Shown one piece after another: positions 1 through 7,541 of a stretch of DNA of 64,000 nucleotides. Source of the DNA: an uncultured Saprospiraceae bacterium (lineage in GTDB: Bacteria; Bacteroidota; Bacteroidia; Chitinophagales; Saprospiraceae); contig CAKZTD010000239.1 in NCBI GenBank assembly GCA_937921595.1, positions 18,797-82,796 of the forward strand, given 5' to 3'. The notes beneath the pieces are model-generated. The model made no database searches and had not been told where the DNA came from. It was given only the letters and a program-made list of their open reading frames with translations. Within the stretch, counting starts at the first letter, position 1. Each line of letters starts with the position of its first letter. The position numbers and the translations under genes were made by a program.

Positions 1-1
1 T

Positions 2-694
2 TTAGCCTTACCTTTAGCTGCTTTTAATGAATCGCTTATAAAGTCTTTTTGGAAAATCGTGATCATTCCAGTTTTCTTATTTTGTACTTGGCTCAATTTA
101 TTGCAAACCTATCAGCTACATTCAGACAATGGAGGAATGGATCCAGAGTTTATGACCGAAGCCTATTATTGGAGGATTTTTGGAAGAACAAGTGTCAATA
201 ATACGGATCGAAAACTACTAGATACCGATGAAGATTTTATTAAAAAAAGGAATAATGTAAACGTTGTTTTAAAAGAAGATTTCGAATCTTATCGAGATAC
301 CAGTAATGTCAGAACAGGTATGGCTCCAAATAGTAATCGAGCAATATTTTTAAATTTCGACTTTCAAAAATCTCCGGTTTTGGAAATTGATAGAAACCAA
401 ATAAAAGGAAATTGGCTTAGAGTCAAAGGCAAGTTTTATGCACCTTGGAAGGAATGGGATATGTGGAAAATGCCACAATTGAAAATAGCGTTTTATGATG
501 CAGAAGGAAAAGCTGTAAAAGAAAGATTTATCAGAATCTCCCGATTTCTACCAACAGAGGAATGGACAGAGATTTGGATAGATAGCAAAATACCTGAAGA
601 ATCGTTCGAAACCTTCAAGTTTTGGATAGACCAAACGGGTAGTAGGACGCATCTTTCAGCAGATGATTTTATAGTGGAAATTTTTGATGAGTAA
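2..694 (+). CDS. C-terminal part of a membrane glycosyltransferase-like protein (5' end outside the window)
   Basis: The frame is open to the left edge, so only the C-terminal end is present; a GTG at 59 is an internal codon, not a convincing start. The visible part begins with a hydrophobic membrane segment and continues into a soluble region of about 180 residues that ends at a stop at 692-694. Bacteroidota GT39/ArnT-like polyprenyl-linked sugar transferases end in this way, with a last helix followed by a tail containing a 'MTxEAYYWRIFGR'-like stretch, so this family is the best guess. A GT2 gene of the dolichol-phosphate type follows after 33 bp, which fits a polyprenyl-phosphate-sugar donor and user pair. 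The catalytic N-terminus cannot be checked. Confidence 0.6.
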   Translation, partial: LALPLAAFNESLIKSFWKIVIIPVFLFCTWLNLLQTYQLHSDNGGMDPEFMTEAYYWRIFGRTSVNNTDRKLLDTDEDFIKKRNNVNVVLKEDFESYRDTSNVRTGMAPNSNRAIFLNFDFQKSPVLEIDRNQIKGNWLRVKGKFYAPWKEWDMWKMPQLKIAFYDAEGKAVKERFIRISRFLPTEEWTEIWIDSKIPEESFETFKFWIDQTGSRTHLSADDFIVEIFDE

Positions 695-711
695 TTTTAA
701 AGAATCTCTCT

Positions 712-719
712 TATATTTG
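712..719 (+). promoter_or_regulatory. Bacteroidota -7 promoter element TATATTTG before the GT2 gene
   Basis: TATATTTG matches the TAnnTTTG element used by the Bacteroidota primary sigma factor. It lies 8 nt before the ATG at 728, so the expected transcript would have almost no leader. No clear -33 TTTG is seen at the ideal spacing. Confidence 0.5.
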
Positions 720-727
720 CCATCGAA

Positions 728-1447
728 ATGAGTCAAAAATTATCCATCATCATTCCAGCCTATAATGAGGCCAAGACTATCCACTTAATTCTGGACAAGG
801 TCAAAGCTGTTGTACTCCTCAATGATATCCAAAAAGAGATCATCATCGTCAATGATTTTTCCACAGATGGAACGACTCAGGCAATCGAAGAATATCAGGT
901 AGCGCATCCAAATTTAAATATTCAATACTGCAGTCACGAAAAAAATAAAGGTAAAGGAGCGGCCCTTCATACCGGTATTCAAAAGGCAACTGGTGATTTT
1001 TTAATCATCCAGGATGCGGATTTAGAATATGACCCGGAGGAATATAATTTATTATTAAAACCGATGATCCAAGGTAATGCTGATGTGGTCTATGGCTCAA
1101 GATTTATTGGCGGCAAACCACATCGGATTTTATTCTATTGGCATTCGATCGGAAACCGCTGGCTCACCAATCTCTCCAACATGTTTACGGATTTGAACCT
1201 CACAGATATGGAGACTTGTTACAAGCTTTTCAAAACGGAAATTATCCAAAATTTAGCACTAAAAGAAAATCGATTTGGCTTCGAACCGGAGGTCACTGCG
1301 AAAATTTCTAGAATCAAAGATGTGAGAATTTACGAGGTCGGAATCTCCTATTACGGCCGGACTTATGAAGAAGGAAAGAAGATTGGTTGGCGAGATGGCT
1401 TTAGAGCGATTTGGTGTATTTTGAAATATAATCTTTGGGCGAAGTAA
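728..1447 (+). CDS. Glycosyltransferase family 2, polyprenyl/dolichol-phosphate sugar synthase type
   Basis: This 239-residue protein is a single GT-A domain without membrane segments. It has the N-terminal [10 protein letters not shown] strand, [12 protein letters not shown] around residues 38-49, the metal-binding DAD at residues 96-98 and the METCYKLFK segment typical of the DPM1/DPMS-like branch. It would transfer a sugar from a nucleotide donor to a polyprenyl phosphate on the cytoplasmic face. The preceding membrane glycosyltransferase-like gene would be a natural user of the product. Length and motifs agree with the family; the sugar specificity cannot be read from the sequence. Confidence 0.88.
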   Translation: MSQKLSIIIPAYNEAKTIHLILDKVKAVVLLNDIQKEIIIVNDFSTDGTTQAIEEYQVAHPNLNIQYCSHEKNKGKGAALHTGIQKATGDFLIIQDADLEYDPEEYNLLLKPMIQGNADVVYGSRFIGGKPHRILFYWHSIGNRWLTNLSNMFTDLNLTDMETCYKLFKTEIIQNLALKENRFGFEPEVTAKISRIKDVRIYEVGISYYGRTYEEGKKIGWRDGFRAIWCILKYNLWAK

Positions 1448-1514
1448 TCATATGGTTATGTAGTGATGTTGTTATATAGTTATGTATAGCTTACTTTTGG
1501 TTTCATCACAGAAA

Positions 1515-1880
1515 TTAGAGACAGGATTTAATTTTAACTCTTGAAACGGACATAACTTTTGATATTTCTAGAGCTTCTTGTTTTATGTTTTTTGGGATAT
1601 TTATTTTAAGATCTGATTCTTCAAAAAGTTCTAACCAATACAATGTTTCATCAGCTTCTTCAACGACAATGCATATTTTAGCAAAACGTTCTTTATAAGA
1701 TCTAGCTATGCATGTAGCTCTAAAATTGGCTCCTGTAGAAGTTACTGATCTCATAAGTTGTCTTCCAATAATTCTTATTGCCTCATTTTTATTAGGGATT
1801 TGGGTATAAAAATTAATGATTAAAATGGCTAACTTTTTTGTTCTTTTTCTAAACGTCTGATTAAAATCCGATTGATTCAT
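1515..1880 (-). CDS. Four-helix-bundle protein, 23S rRNA-intervening-sequence/bAvd-like family (copy 1)
   Basis: The 121-residue protein carries the family pattern: LMRSVTSTGANFRAT in the first half and KICIVVEEADETLYWLELF in the second, both predicted helices. Members were first noticed inside rRNA intervening sequences and are related to the Avd accessory protein of diversity-generating retroelements. No rRNA, reverse transcriptase or variable repeat lies nearby, so this is a stand-alone copy and its role is unknown. A clear paralogue sits at 62273-62647, and both share an upstream box (here 1909-1938). An 8-bp tandem repeat lies just beyond the box at 1973-2063. Confidence 0.85.
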   Translation of the reverse strand: MNQSDFNQTFRKRTKKLAILIINFYTQIPNKNEAIRIIGRQLMRSVTSTGANFRATCIARSYKERFAKICIVVEEADETLYWLELFEESDLKINIPKNIKQEALEISKVMSVSRVKIKSCL

Positions 1881-1908
1881 AAGTGAAATATTTTAGTGTA
1901 TACTTATA

Positions 1909-1938
1909 AGACTCCAAACCACCTCAAATTCCATAAAA
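1909..1938 (-). promoter_or_regulatory. 30-bp upstream box shared with the second four-helix-bundle gene
   Basis: On the plus strand the box begins AGACTCCA and ends CAAATTCCATAAAA. It matches positions 62692-62721 at 25 of 30 bases without gaps, in the same position and orientation relative to the gene (29 nt upstream of the start codon here, 45 nt there). It may be a promoter or operator carried with the gene. Confidence 0.5.
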
Positions 1939-1972
1939 TAAAACCACTTTTTTCAAATTTTAACACTTTTTT

Positions 1973-2063
1973 CCACATAACCACATAACCACATCACCAC
2001 ATCACCACATCACCACATTACCACATCACCACATCACCACATCATCACATCATCATATAACCA
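1973..2063. repeat. 8-bp tandem repeat, about 11 copies
   Basis: Units are variants of CCACATCA, beginning with two CCACATAA copies and decaying to TCACATCA and TCATATAA at the right end. The array lies between two minus-strand genes. A degenerate reverse-complement version (TATGGTTATGTAGTGATG) occurs at 1451-1468 on the other side of the four-helix-bundle gene. This is a microsatellite-like array, not CRISPR: there are no spacers. Confidence 0.9.
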
Positions 2064-2670
2064 CCCTCCCAATTAAGACCATCCCAAAAAGAACCAATGC
2101 CACTCCCGTCACTCGACGTACCCAAATCAAATGATGAACCTCCAAATAATGCCTCAGTTTTTTAGCCAATATAACTTTTAGCGAATCCGTCACCATGATC
2201 GTTCCAAGGATTCCGGCGAAAAATAGAAACGATTGATGTGGCGTAAAATCATTGTCAGCGACAACCGTCGTCATCACCAATACCCAAAAGAAAACGGTAA
2301 ATGGATTTAAAGTATTAATGATGAAACCTTTGATCCATAGAGCGAGATAGGTACCTGTAATTTTTTTACTTTTATTAATATCCGGGGTAGGACTGAGGAG
2401 CGTAAAAAATCCAGTGATTATCAAAATAACTCCTCCAGCGATACCAACTGCCAATTCAAAATGTTCCCATTCTGTTACCGCTTTTACATGACTGAAACCA
2501 TAGTAAACTGCAAGGATGAAAAGCAAGTCACTGACCCAGATTCCAAAGCCAATCATGGTGCCTGCTCGGAAGCCACGTTCCACTCCCGCTTGTATCAATG
2601 CAAAGACCAAGGGCCCGACGAGGATCGTTAGAAAAAGTCCATACTTGATTCCGCTAAGCAATGCGTCCAT
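2053..2670 (-). CDS. LysE/RhtB-family membrane exporter
   Basis: The protein of about 205 residues has six hydrophobic segments and the family features LxGIKYGLFLTILVGPLVFALIQAGVERGFRAG near the N-terminus and a KGFIINTLNPFTVFFW segment in the middle. LysE/RhtB proteins export amino acids or similar small molecules by proton exchange; the substrate is unknown. I start at the ATG at 2670 because the residues encoded upstream of it are polar and aromatic and do not belong to the family. The gene is followed closely by the tandem repeat array, whose last units overlap the final codons. Confidence 0.85.
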   Translation of the reverse strand: MDALLSGIKYGLFLTILVGPLVFALIQAGVERGFRAGTMIGFGIWVSDLLFILAVYYGFSHVKAVTEWEHFELAVGIAGGVILIITGFFTLLSPTPDINKSKKITGTYLALWIKGFIINTLNPFTVFFWVLVMTTVVADNDFTPHQSFLFFAGILGTIMVTDSLKVILAKKLRHYLEVHHLIWVRRVTGVALVLFGMVLIGRVVI

Positions 2671-2693
2671 GCGATAAAGATATATGCTTATAC

Positions 2694-2963
2694 TTAAGTT
2701 CCAAAAATGCCAACGGCAAGTTCTGCCCAAATGAGGAAAAATAATAACAAAAGAGTGATCCCGAGGACAATACGAATGCTTGGTTTATTTACTTTTCTTA
2801 ACATCAGATCAAATATTAGTCCTGTACCAAAAAGTAAAAGACCAGCCACGACAAAATCCATTAAATCCCAATTCACTTCATCTGAAAACTGCATCGCTAT
2901 TAATGGGATTAGCAATATCAATACTACTATTGATCCAATTATAAAAAGTCTTTTATTTTTCAT
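2694..2963 (-). CDS. Small three-helix membrane protein, function unknown
   Basis: The protein has 89 residues and is almost entirely hydrophobic, with three predicted membrane segments (about residues 5-24, 36-54 and 65-86) and a polar SDEVNWDLMD loop between the first two. Small proteins of this kind are widespread in Bacteroidota, but I recognise no named family. It lies 23 bp upstream of the LysE-type gene and 35 bp downstream of the YjbQ gene on the same strand, so the three may be co-transcribed. The opposite strand is also open here but encodes no recognisable protein. Confidence 0.65.
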   Translation of the reverse strand: MKNKRLFIIGSIVVLILLIPLIAMQFSDEVNWDLMDFVVAGLLLFGTGLIFDLMLRKVNKPSIRIVLGITLLLLFFLIWAELAVGIFGT

Positions 2964-2998
2964 GGTTTTAAATCTATACTTCTAAAGTATAATGAACG

Positions 2999-3409
2999 CT
3001 AAGAATAAACCGTCGCAACAACCTTTCGACTTCCGCCACGATTTCTAAATTCGCAAAGAAAAATTCCTTGCCAAGTGCCAAGATTTAATTGGCCGTTTGT
3101 AATCGGGATCGTTATGGAAGAACCCACGAGTGTTGCTTTGATATGAGCAGGCATGTCGTCAGGACCTTCGATGGTGTGCGTAAGGAAAGGCATATTCTCT
3201 GGTACGATTTTATTAAAAATACTTTCATAGTCAACAAGGACATCAGGATCAGCCGCTTCGTTGATGGTCAGGCCTGCAGAAGTATGTTTAATGTAAAGCG
3301 TAAAAATTCCTGTTTCTGGGAAATTTGGAACATTTCCTAGTACTTCGCTTGTTATAATGTGGTAACCTCTGGCGTAAGGGCGTAATGAAAACTCGTATTG
3401 TTGGATCAT
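2999..3409 (-). CDS. yjbQ: YjbQ / UPF0047 family protein
   Basis: The 136-residue protein matches UPF0047 over its length: HTSAGLTINEAADPDV near residue 45, HTIEGPDDMPAHIKATLVGSSITIPI in the middle and the LGTWQGIFLCEFR C-terminal strand. The conserved histidines and acidic residues are present. Family members have weak thiamine-phosphate synthase activity, and YjbQ of Escherichia coli can replace ThiE genetically, but the true role is unsettled. The upstream region 3410-3721 is shared with the divergent vWA gene. Confidence 0.9.
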   Translation of the reverse strand: MIQQYEFSLRPYARGYHIITSEVLGNVPNFPETGIFTLYIKHTSAGLTINEAADPDVLVDYESIFNKIVPENMPFLTHTIEGPDDMPAHIKATLVGSSITIPITNGQLNLGTWQGIFLCEFRNRGGSRKVVATVYS

Positions 3410-3721
3410 ATTGACGTTTAATTTTTAGTAAGTAGACGTAAAGAATTATGTTTAATCTGTTTGATATAAATCAAATTTCGTATAAAAATATGGTCTACTG
3501 ATCGGAATATTCGAGATTTTAATGCCAAAACAATGTATATTTATGTACGAAACAATAAAATTGCATATCAACCTACTTCTATTTTCGCAATTTCACTCGT
3601 CCTCACTAGATTCATTTTATTACAAAAACATACTTCAAGGTATTAACCTTTGAACGCACCAAAATTATGCAAAGCAACATCTTTGAATATAAGCTTTCTT
3701 ATTTAACTAAAATCAACAACA
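3410..3721. other. Divergent intergenic region between yjbQ and the vWA lipoprotein gene
   Basis: This 312-bp AT-rich gap must hold promoters for both genes. It contains one copy of a 34-bp dispersed repeat at 3434-3467 and a CATCTTTG -7-like element about 40 bp before the ATG at 3722. No RNA gene or open frame of note is seen. Confidence 0.5.
3434..3467 (+). repeat. 34-bp dispersed repeat, copy 1
   Basis: The stretch starting AGACGTAAAGAATTATGT and ending CTGTTTGATAT recurs at 29483-29516 with one mismatch in 34. Both copies lie 110-260 bp upstream of a plus-strand gene, in the same orientation. Confidence 0.8.
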
Positions 3722-5332
3722 ATGAAATTTAAAGTTCTTTCACTATTATTTGTAGTTACGTTTATGGCTTGTACAGAACGAAGCCAAACAGATTATAAAG
3801 TGGTTGCTCCAAAACCAAATAAATCAGTTCAAGCTCCACCACCTCCACCAGTAGTTAGTCAGGTTCCTCAAGAAGAAATTGAATTCAATACTGAAGAGTA
3901 TGATCTGATTAGAGAAAATGATTTCCGATCTGCAAAAGACAAACCACTCTCTACTTTCGGTATTGATGTAGACAATGCATCTTACAGTAATACCCGAAGG
4001 TTTTTGACTTCAGGACAGATGCCCCCCAAAGATGCGGTTCGGATTGAAGAGTTTGTAAACTATTTCAATTATGATTATAAAGAGCCAGAAGATGAACATC
4101 CATTTACTGTGGCGACTGAGATTTCAGAATGTCCTTGGAATACAGATCACCGTCTAGTTCATGTAGGACTAAAAGGAAAAGAGGTTTCAAAAGCTGAAAT
4201 GCCACCAAGTAATTTAGTTTTTCTAATTGATGTTTCTGGTTCTATGAATCAGCCTAATAAATTACCATTGTTAAAACAATCTTTGAGAATGTTGATCAAA
4301 GAGATTCGTAATGATGATAGAATGGCGATGGTCGTTTATGCTGGAGCTTCCGGAGTCGTTTTAGAATCGGTACCTGGTTCGCAAAGGCGGGTGATGCGAA
4401 ATGCATTAAGTGAATTGAAAGCTGGAGGAGGAACTGCTGGTGCAGCTGGAATCCAAATGGCTTACGGTATTGCTCAAAAACATTTTATCAAAGGAGGAAA
4501 CAATAGAGTAATCTTAGCAACGGATGGTGATTTCAATGTTGGAGTGAGTAGTAACTCAGAGTTGATTCAGATTATAGAGCGAGAAAGAAGAAAAGGTGTT
4601 TACTTATCTGTTCTTGGATTTGGAACCGGTAATTATAAAGATGCTAAAATGGAGCAGATTGCGAATAACGGAAACGGAAATTATTTCTACATAGATAATA
4701 TCGCCGAAGCTAAAAAAGTATTAGTTGACGAAATGACAAGAACGGTTTATGCGATTGCAAAAGATGTTAAATTGCAAGTAGAATTCAATCCAGCTCATGT
4801 CAAAGAATACCGTTTGATTGGTTATGAAAATCGATTGTTAAAAGATGAAGATTTTAAAAATGATGCAAAAGATTCTGGAGATTTAGGAGCAGGTCATACC
4901 GTGACCGCGATGTATGAAGTAATCCCTGCGGATTCAGATGAAAGCATGGTTGCTGCTGATATTGATGATCTAAAATATCAAGATCGAAATGTAAAATCTT
5001 CTGCGAATAATGATCCTGATTTGATGACGATAAAACTTCGTTACAAACAACCGGATAGCGAAACGAGTATTCCTTTTGAATTAACAGCGAGAGACAATGG
5101 AATGAAACTCAAAGATGCTTCAGACAATTTTAAATTCTCTGCCTCTGTTGCAGGATTTGGAATGTTGCTTCGAGATTCTAAATACAAAGGAGGTGCAAGC
5201 TTTGATAGCATCGAAGAATTAGCGCTCCAAGGAAAAGGGGAAGACGAAAAAGGATATAGAGAAGAATTTATCAGATTGATAGATTTGGCTCGTTCATTCA
5301 GAACAGACACAAGCTTAGAGGCTGATAAATAA
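3722..5332 (+). CDS. von Willebrand factor A lipoprotein, YfbK-like
   Basis: The 536-residue protein begins with a lipoprotein signal (FMAC, Cys17) and a proline-rich linker. A YfbK-type N-terminal region follows (STFGIDVDNASYSNTRRFL at about 77-95, then PPKDAVRIEEFVNYF), then a vWA domain with the MIDAS motif DVSGS (Asp170, Ser172, Ser174), and a C-terminal DUF3520-like region ending in RLIDLARSF. It is probably anchored to a membrane facing the periplasm. Bacteroidota homologues often carry an extra carboxypeptidase-regulatory domain, absent here. The cellular role of YfbK is not known. A strong terminator follows, so it is probably monocistronic. Confidence 0.9.
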   Translation: MKFKVLSLLFVVTFMACTERSQTDYKVVAPKPNKSVQAPPPPPVVSQVPQEEIEFNTEEYDLIRENDFRSAKDKPLSTFGIDVDNASYSNTRRFLTSGQMPPKDAVRIEEFVNYFNYDYKEPEDEHPFTVATEISECPWNTDHRLVHVGLKGKEVSKAEMPPSNLVFLIDVSGSMNQPNKLPLLKQSLRMLIKEIRNDDRMAMVVYAGASGVVLESVPGSQRRVMRNALSELKAGGGTAGAAGIQMAYGIAQKHFIKGGNNRVILATDGDFNVGVSSNSELIQIIERERRKGVYLSVLGFGTGNYKDAKMEQIANNGNGNYFYIDNIAEAKKVLVDEMTRTVYAIAKDVKLQVEFNPAHVKEYRLIGYENRLLKDEDFKNDAKDSGDLGAGHTVTAMYEVIPADSDESMVAADIDDLKYQDRNVKSSANNDPDLMTIKLRYKQPDSETSIPFELTARDNGMKLKDASDNFKFSASVAGFGMLLRDSKYKGGASFDSIEELALQGKGEDEKGYREEFIRLIDLARSFRTDTSLEADK

Positions 5333-5350
5333 TAAGGCTTTTTCAAAAAG

Positions 5351-5394
5351 CAAAAGGTGAATTCCGGACACTCCGAAATTCACCTTTTGTTTTT
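5351..5394 (+). terminator. Rho-independent terminator of the vWA gene
   Basis: The stem CAAAAGGTGAATT (5351-5363) pairs with AATTCACCTTTTG (5377-5389), 13 bp perfect, and is followed by five T. An inner CGG/CCG pair extends the stem. It lies 19 bp after the stop codon. Confidence 0.9.
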
Positions 5395-5400
5395 AAACTG

Positions 5401-5440
5401 ACTCCTCACAAGGCCGCAGGCCCTTCACTTCTCACTCCTG
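5401..5440. repeat. CCTCACT-family intergenic repeat with a GGCC-GCA-GGCC hairpin
   Basis: ACTCCTCAC and TCTCACTCCTG flank a small hairpin, GGCCGCAGGCC. The same words recur at 10696-10756, 34334-34375 and 61148-61178, and a similar GCA-loop hairpin at 34429-34443. It lies between convergent genes. Confidence 0.6.
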
Positions 5441-5441
5441 T

Positions 5442-6254
5442 TTACCTACTATAAGGCGGACACCGAATATCACCAAAGTAATAAACCAATCCAACTCCAA
5501 GGAAAACATAAATATCATTTGCATTAGATCCTCCTCTTTGGCGACCAGTTTGTCCAAGTTTAATTCCTTCAGCCGTAGGGATCGAAGGATCAGCAAGGTC
5601 GACAGCAATTTGACCATGTAAAGATTCTAGATCATCTAAGTCAGGATAAACCGTACTTACATCATCCAAGTAATCGGTAAATAATCTTCGAGAACTTAAT
5701 TCAAAATTCAAACTCCACTCATAACTCAAATCCAATTTCAATCCTACACCATAAGCCATCGCTCCTTGAAGGGTAGAATACTCTTCACCTTTGAATTGTC
5801 CTTCCGTCCCTAATGGTCGCAAGTCAACCCACTCTCCTTGATATTCAGCTTGTGGTTCGAAATTGAAAACAGAAAATCCAGCAAAAAGATAAGGCGTATA
5901 AAATTCATCTTTACTACCATGTGTATATGGCAAAAAGTTAAACTCTATCTGAGCCGCTCCATCAAGAACTCTTGATCGAAAATGTAGATTTCTGGTTTGT
6001 TGAAAAGTGTTTTTAGAATCAGCATCGTCAGCACTGACCATACCGTAATTAGCCGAAAATTTTAAACAAACTCTATTGTTAAAATTGTATCGACCAACCA
6101 ATCCACCTGCGAAAGCCGGTTTTAGATTAAATTCTGTGTTGAGGTCACCAAAGTAAGTTGAAGTACCAAGCCATCCTCCTGCTTCCCATCCCATCTGAGC
6201 CTGAGCCCCCAAAAACATCGATATAAATAGTAAAGTGAATAATCTTTCTTTCAA
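5442..6254 (-). CDS. DUF6089 outer-membrane beta-barrel protein, PorG-like (type IX secretion)
   Basis: The 270-residue precursor has a signal peptide ending near AQAQ and alternating strands typical of a small beta-barrel. Diagnostic segments are GGWLGTSTYFGDLN, RYNFNNRVCLKFSANYG, FLPYTHGSKDEFYTPYLFAG, QAEYQGEWVDLRPLGTEGQ and LFTDYLDDVSTVYPDL, the DUF6089 pattern that includes PorG of the type IX secretion system. PorG is an outer-membrane partner of the PorK/N ring. A T9SS cargo is encoded at 27222-29384, so the organism uses the system. A palindromic element (6271-6434) lies between the probable promoter at 6471-6478 and the start codon. Confidence 0.82.
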   Translation of the reverse strand: MKERLFTLLFISMFLGAQAQMGWEAGGWLGTSTYFGDLNTEFNLKPAFAGGLVGRYNFNNRVCLKFSANYGMVSADDADSKNTFQQTRNLHFRSRVLDGAAQIEFNFLPYTHGSKDEFYTPYLFAGFSVFNFEPQAEYQGEWVDLRPLGTEGQFKGEEYSTLQGAMAYGVGLKLDLSYEWSLNFELSSRRLFTDYLDDVSTVYPDLDDLESLHGQIAVDLADPSIPTAEGIKLGQTGRQRGGSNANDIYVFLGVGLVYYFGDIRCPPYSR

Positions 6255-6270
6255 AACTGTATTTTTTTAT

Positions 6271-6434
6271 AGAAGTTTTTTAAGTATGTGCTCTTAGGTT
6301 ATTTGTGAATGCTTGGTTTTTAAGACGAAACTCATTTTTATTTTCATAGCCATAGCTATGGGAATAAAAATAGCTGAAGTATTAAGAATCAATGATTTAC
6401 AAGTAATCCATAAGTTCATGCTTAAACAACTTTT
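6271..6434. repeat. 164-bp palindromic element, copy 1
   Basis: The element is an imperfect inverted repeat over its whole length, with ends AGAAGTTTTTTAAG and CTTAAACAACTTTT and the centre CATAGCCATAGCTATG. It aligns along its length with 19847-20011 (about 70% identity by eye) and shares the centre and length with 21413-21576. It sits 16 bp upstream of the DUF6089 start codon, probably in the 5' leader. The surrounding gap 6255-6617 otherwise holds a promoter and a short AAGTTAACAA hairpin at 6538-6607. Confidence 0.8.
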
Positions 6435-6470
6435 AAAGACTAATTAATAGCCTTTTCGTTCATGAGACCG

Positions 6471-6478
6471 CAAAGTTA
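6471..6478 (-). promoter_or_regulatory. -7 element TAACTTTG for the DUF6089 gene
   Basis: Read on the minus strand, 6478-6471 is TAACTTTG, a match to TAnnTTTG. It lies 217 bp upstream of the start at 6254, which would put the whole palindromic element into the leader. The -33 element is not clear. Confidence 0.4.
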
Positions 6479-6537
6479 GTATAAAACGGGCAAACTCGCC
6501 ACTTTGGTATGCGTTTTAAAGTTATCAAGCCAATAAC

Positions 6538-6607
6538 AAGACAAGTTAACAATTGACGAAATTTACTTAACAGACAAATGTTCAAATATTGTTTTGCTAA
6601 CTTGTTC
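6538..6607. repeat. AAGTTAGCAA-family inverted repeat
   Basis: GACAAGTTAACAA at the left end and TTGCTAACTTGTTC at the right end (6594-6607) form an imperfect inverted repeat. The words recur at 8351-8425 and 62190-62260. It lies just downstream of the stop of the minus-strand methyltransferase gene. Confidence 0.6.
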
Positions 6608-6617
6608 GTCTATGTTC

Positions 6618-7325
6618 CTATCCTTGAATCAAAAATATAGCCGGAACTTTATGCAATTCAGGAGTTTTACTCATCTTCCAATCTTTTATCGTCTTAGTTT
6701 TTACATATTCTTGAGGAGTAGCAAGATCAGCAGCGATACAAAACCGAGTATTTGGAGCTAATGTTTTCACTGCTTGTTCAATAAGTTTATTGTTACGATA
6801 AGGTGTTTCAATAAAAATCTGAGTTTGCTTATGCTTGATAGAAAGTGATTCTAATCTTTTTAAATCTTTAGTCAATTCAAAAGGTTTTGGAGACAAATAA
6901 CCTTGAAAAGCAAAGGATTGTCCATTCATACCCGAAGCCATCAAAGCCAAAAGAATAGAAGAAGGACCGACCAAAGGAACCACCTGGATACCTTGTTGAT
7001 GAGCAATTTTTACAATATCTGCTCCTGGATCAGCCACTCCAGGGCAACCTGCTTCCGATAAAAGGCCAATATCATGACCTGCTTTCGCTGGTGCTAAAAA
7101 ACTATTTAATTCTTCTGGAAGTGTTCGTTTATTGAGTTCAAAAAATTCAAGCTCACTAAATGCTTTGACAGGAGTAGTTGATTTTATAAAATGACGAGCC
7201 GTTTTAGCTCTTTCAGCGATAAAATAATCCAAACGATGTAATATTTCAATCACATAGGCTGGGATCGTCTGAAGACTATCTTCTCCAAGCGGGGTAGGGA
7301 TGAGGTATAATTTTCCTTTTGACAA
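6618..7325 (-). CDS. RsmI-type tetrapyrrole-methylase-fold SAM-dependent methyltransferase
   Basis: The protein is about 235 residues from the TTG at 7325 (MSKGKLYLIPTPLGE). It has the COG0313 features: N-terminal GKLYLIPTPLG, the catalytic-loop segment LLSEAGCPGVADPGADIV, VVPLVGPSSILLALMASG, and IFIETPYRNNKL. RsmI 2'-O-methylates C1402 of 16S rRNA; this short Bacteroidota form lacks the usual C-terminal extension, so the same target is likely but not proven. A longer frame to 7406 runs into a dispersed hairpin repeat (7384-7443) and has no family support, so I place the start at 7325. Confidence 0.85.
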   Translation of the reverse strand: MSKGKLYLIPTPLGEDSLQTIPAYVIEILHRLDYFIAERAKTARHFIKSTTPVKAFSELEFFELNKRTLPEELNSFLAPAKAGHDIGLLSEAGCPGVADPGADIVKIAHQQGIQVVPLVGPSSILLALMASGMNGQSFAFQGYLSPKPFELTKDLKRLESLSIKHKQTQIFIETPYRNNKLIEQAVKTLAPNTRFCIAADLATPQEYVKTKTIKDWKMSKTPELHKVPAIFLIQG

Positions 7326-7383
7326 GATGTTAGATGTTTTGTGGTGGCAAATTACAAATAAGAATGATGATATCAAAAGAGGG

Positions 7384-7443
7384 AAACGGCATTCAGTATT
7401 CGGCATTAGGAGAGTCCGAATGCCTAATGCTGAATGCCGTTTT
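7384..7443. repeat. GTATTCGG/CATTAGG-family hairpin repeat, copy 1
   Basis: AAACGGCATTCAG plus CATTAGG on the left pair with CCTAATG plus CTGAATGCCGTTT on the right, 20 bp in all, with a 7-nt left bulge TATTCGG that could pair with CCGAATG. Related hairpins lie at 11959-12003, 24454-24514 and 46229-46271. Confidence 0.75.
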
Positions 7444-7527
7444 ATTGTGACAAGGGACAGGTGTATTTAATTTCGTGAATTACTCAATTTATGTTATCCA
7501 TTCTTTAGCTTCTTCATTTCAAAGACT

Positions 7528-7535
7528 TATCTTTG
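7528..7535 (+). promoter_or_regulatory. -7 element TATCTTTG before scpA
   Basis: TATCTTTG ends 6 nt before the ATG at 7542, so the predicted transcript start is at or next to the start codon. This implies a leaderless or near-leaderless scpA mRNA. Confidence 0.55.
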
Positions 7536-7541
7536 CGACAT

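Noticed and set aside
1515-1880. Diversity-generating retroelement accessory gene
   Set aside because: The protein is bAvd-like, but no reverse transcriptase, template repeat or variable repeat was found near either copy.
1973-2063. Possible CRISPR array
   Set aside because: The repeat is 8 bp without spacers and no cas gene is present.
2707-2985. Plus-strand open frame of 92 codons
   Set aside because: It is antisense to a better candidate with clear membrane helices on the minus strand.
3722-5332. vWA partner of the MoxR cluster
   Set aside because: It is a YfbK-like lipoprotein in a separate, terminated unit on the other strand, 5 kb away; it is probably not part of the DUF5691-MoxR-DUF5682 system.
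7326-7406. Upstream extension of the RsmI-type gene to an ATG at 7406
   Set aside because: The extra 27 residues overlap a dispersed hairpin repeat and match nothing in the family; the TTG at 7325 gives the conserved N-terminus.
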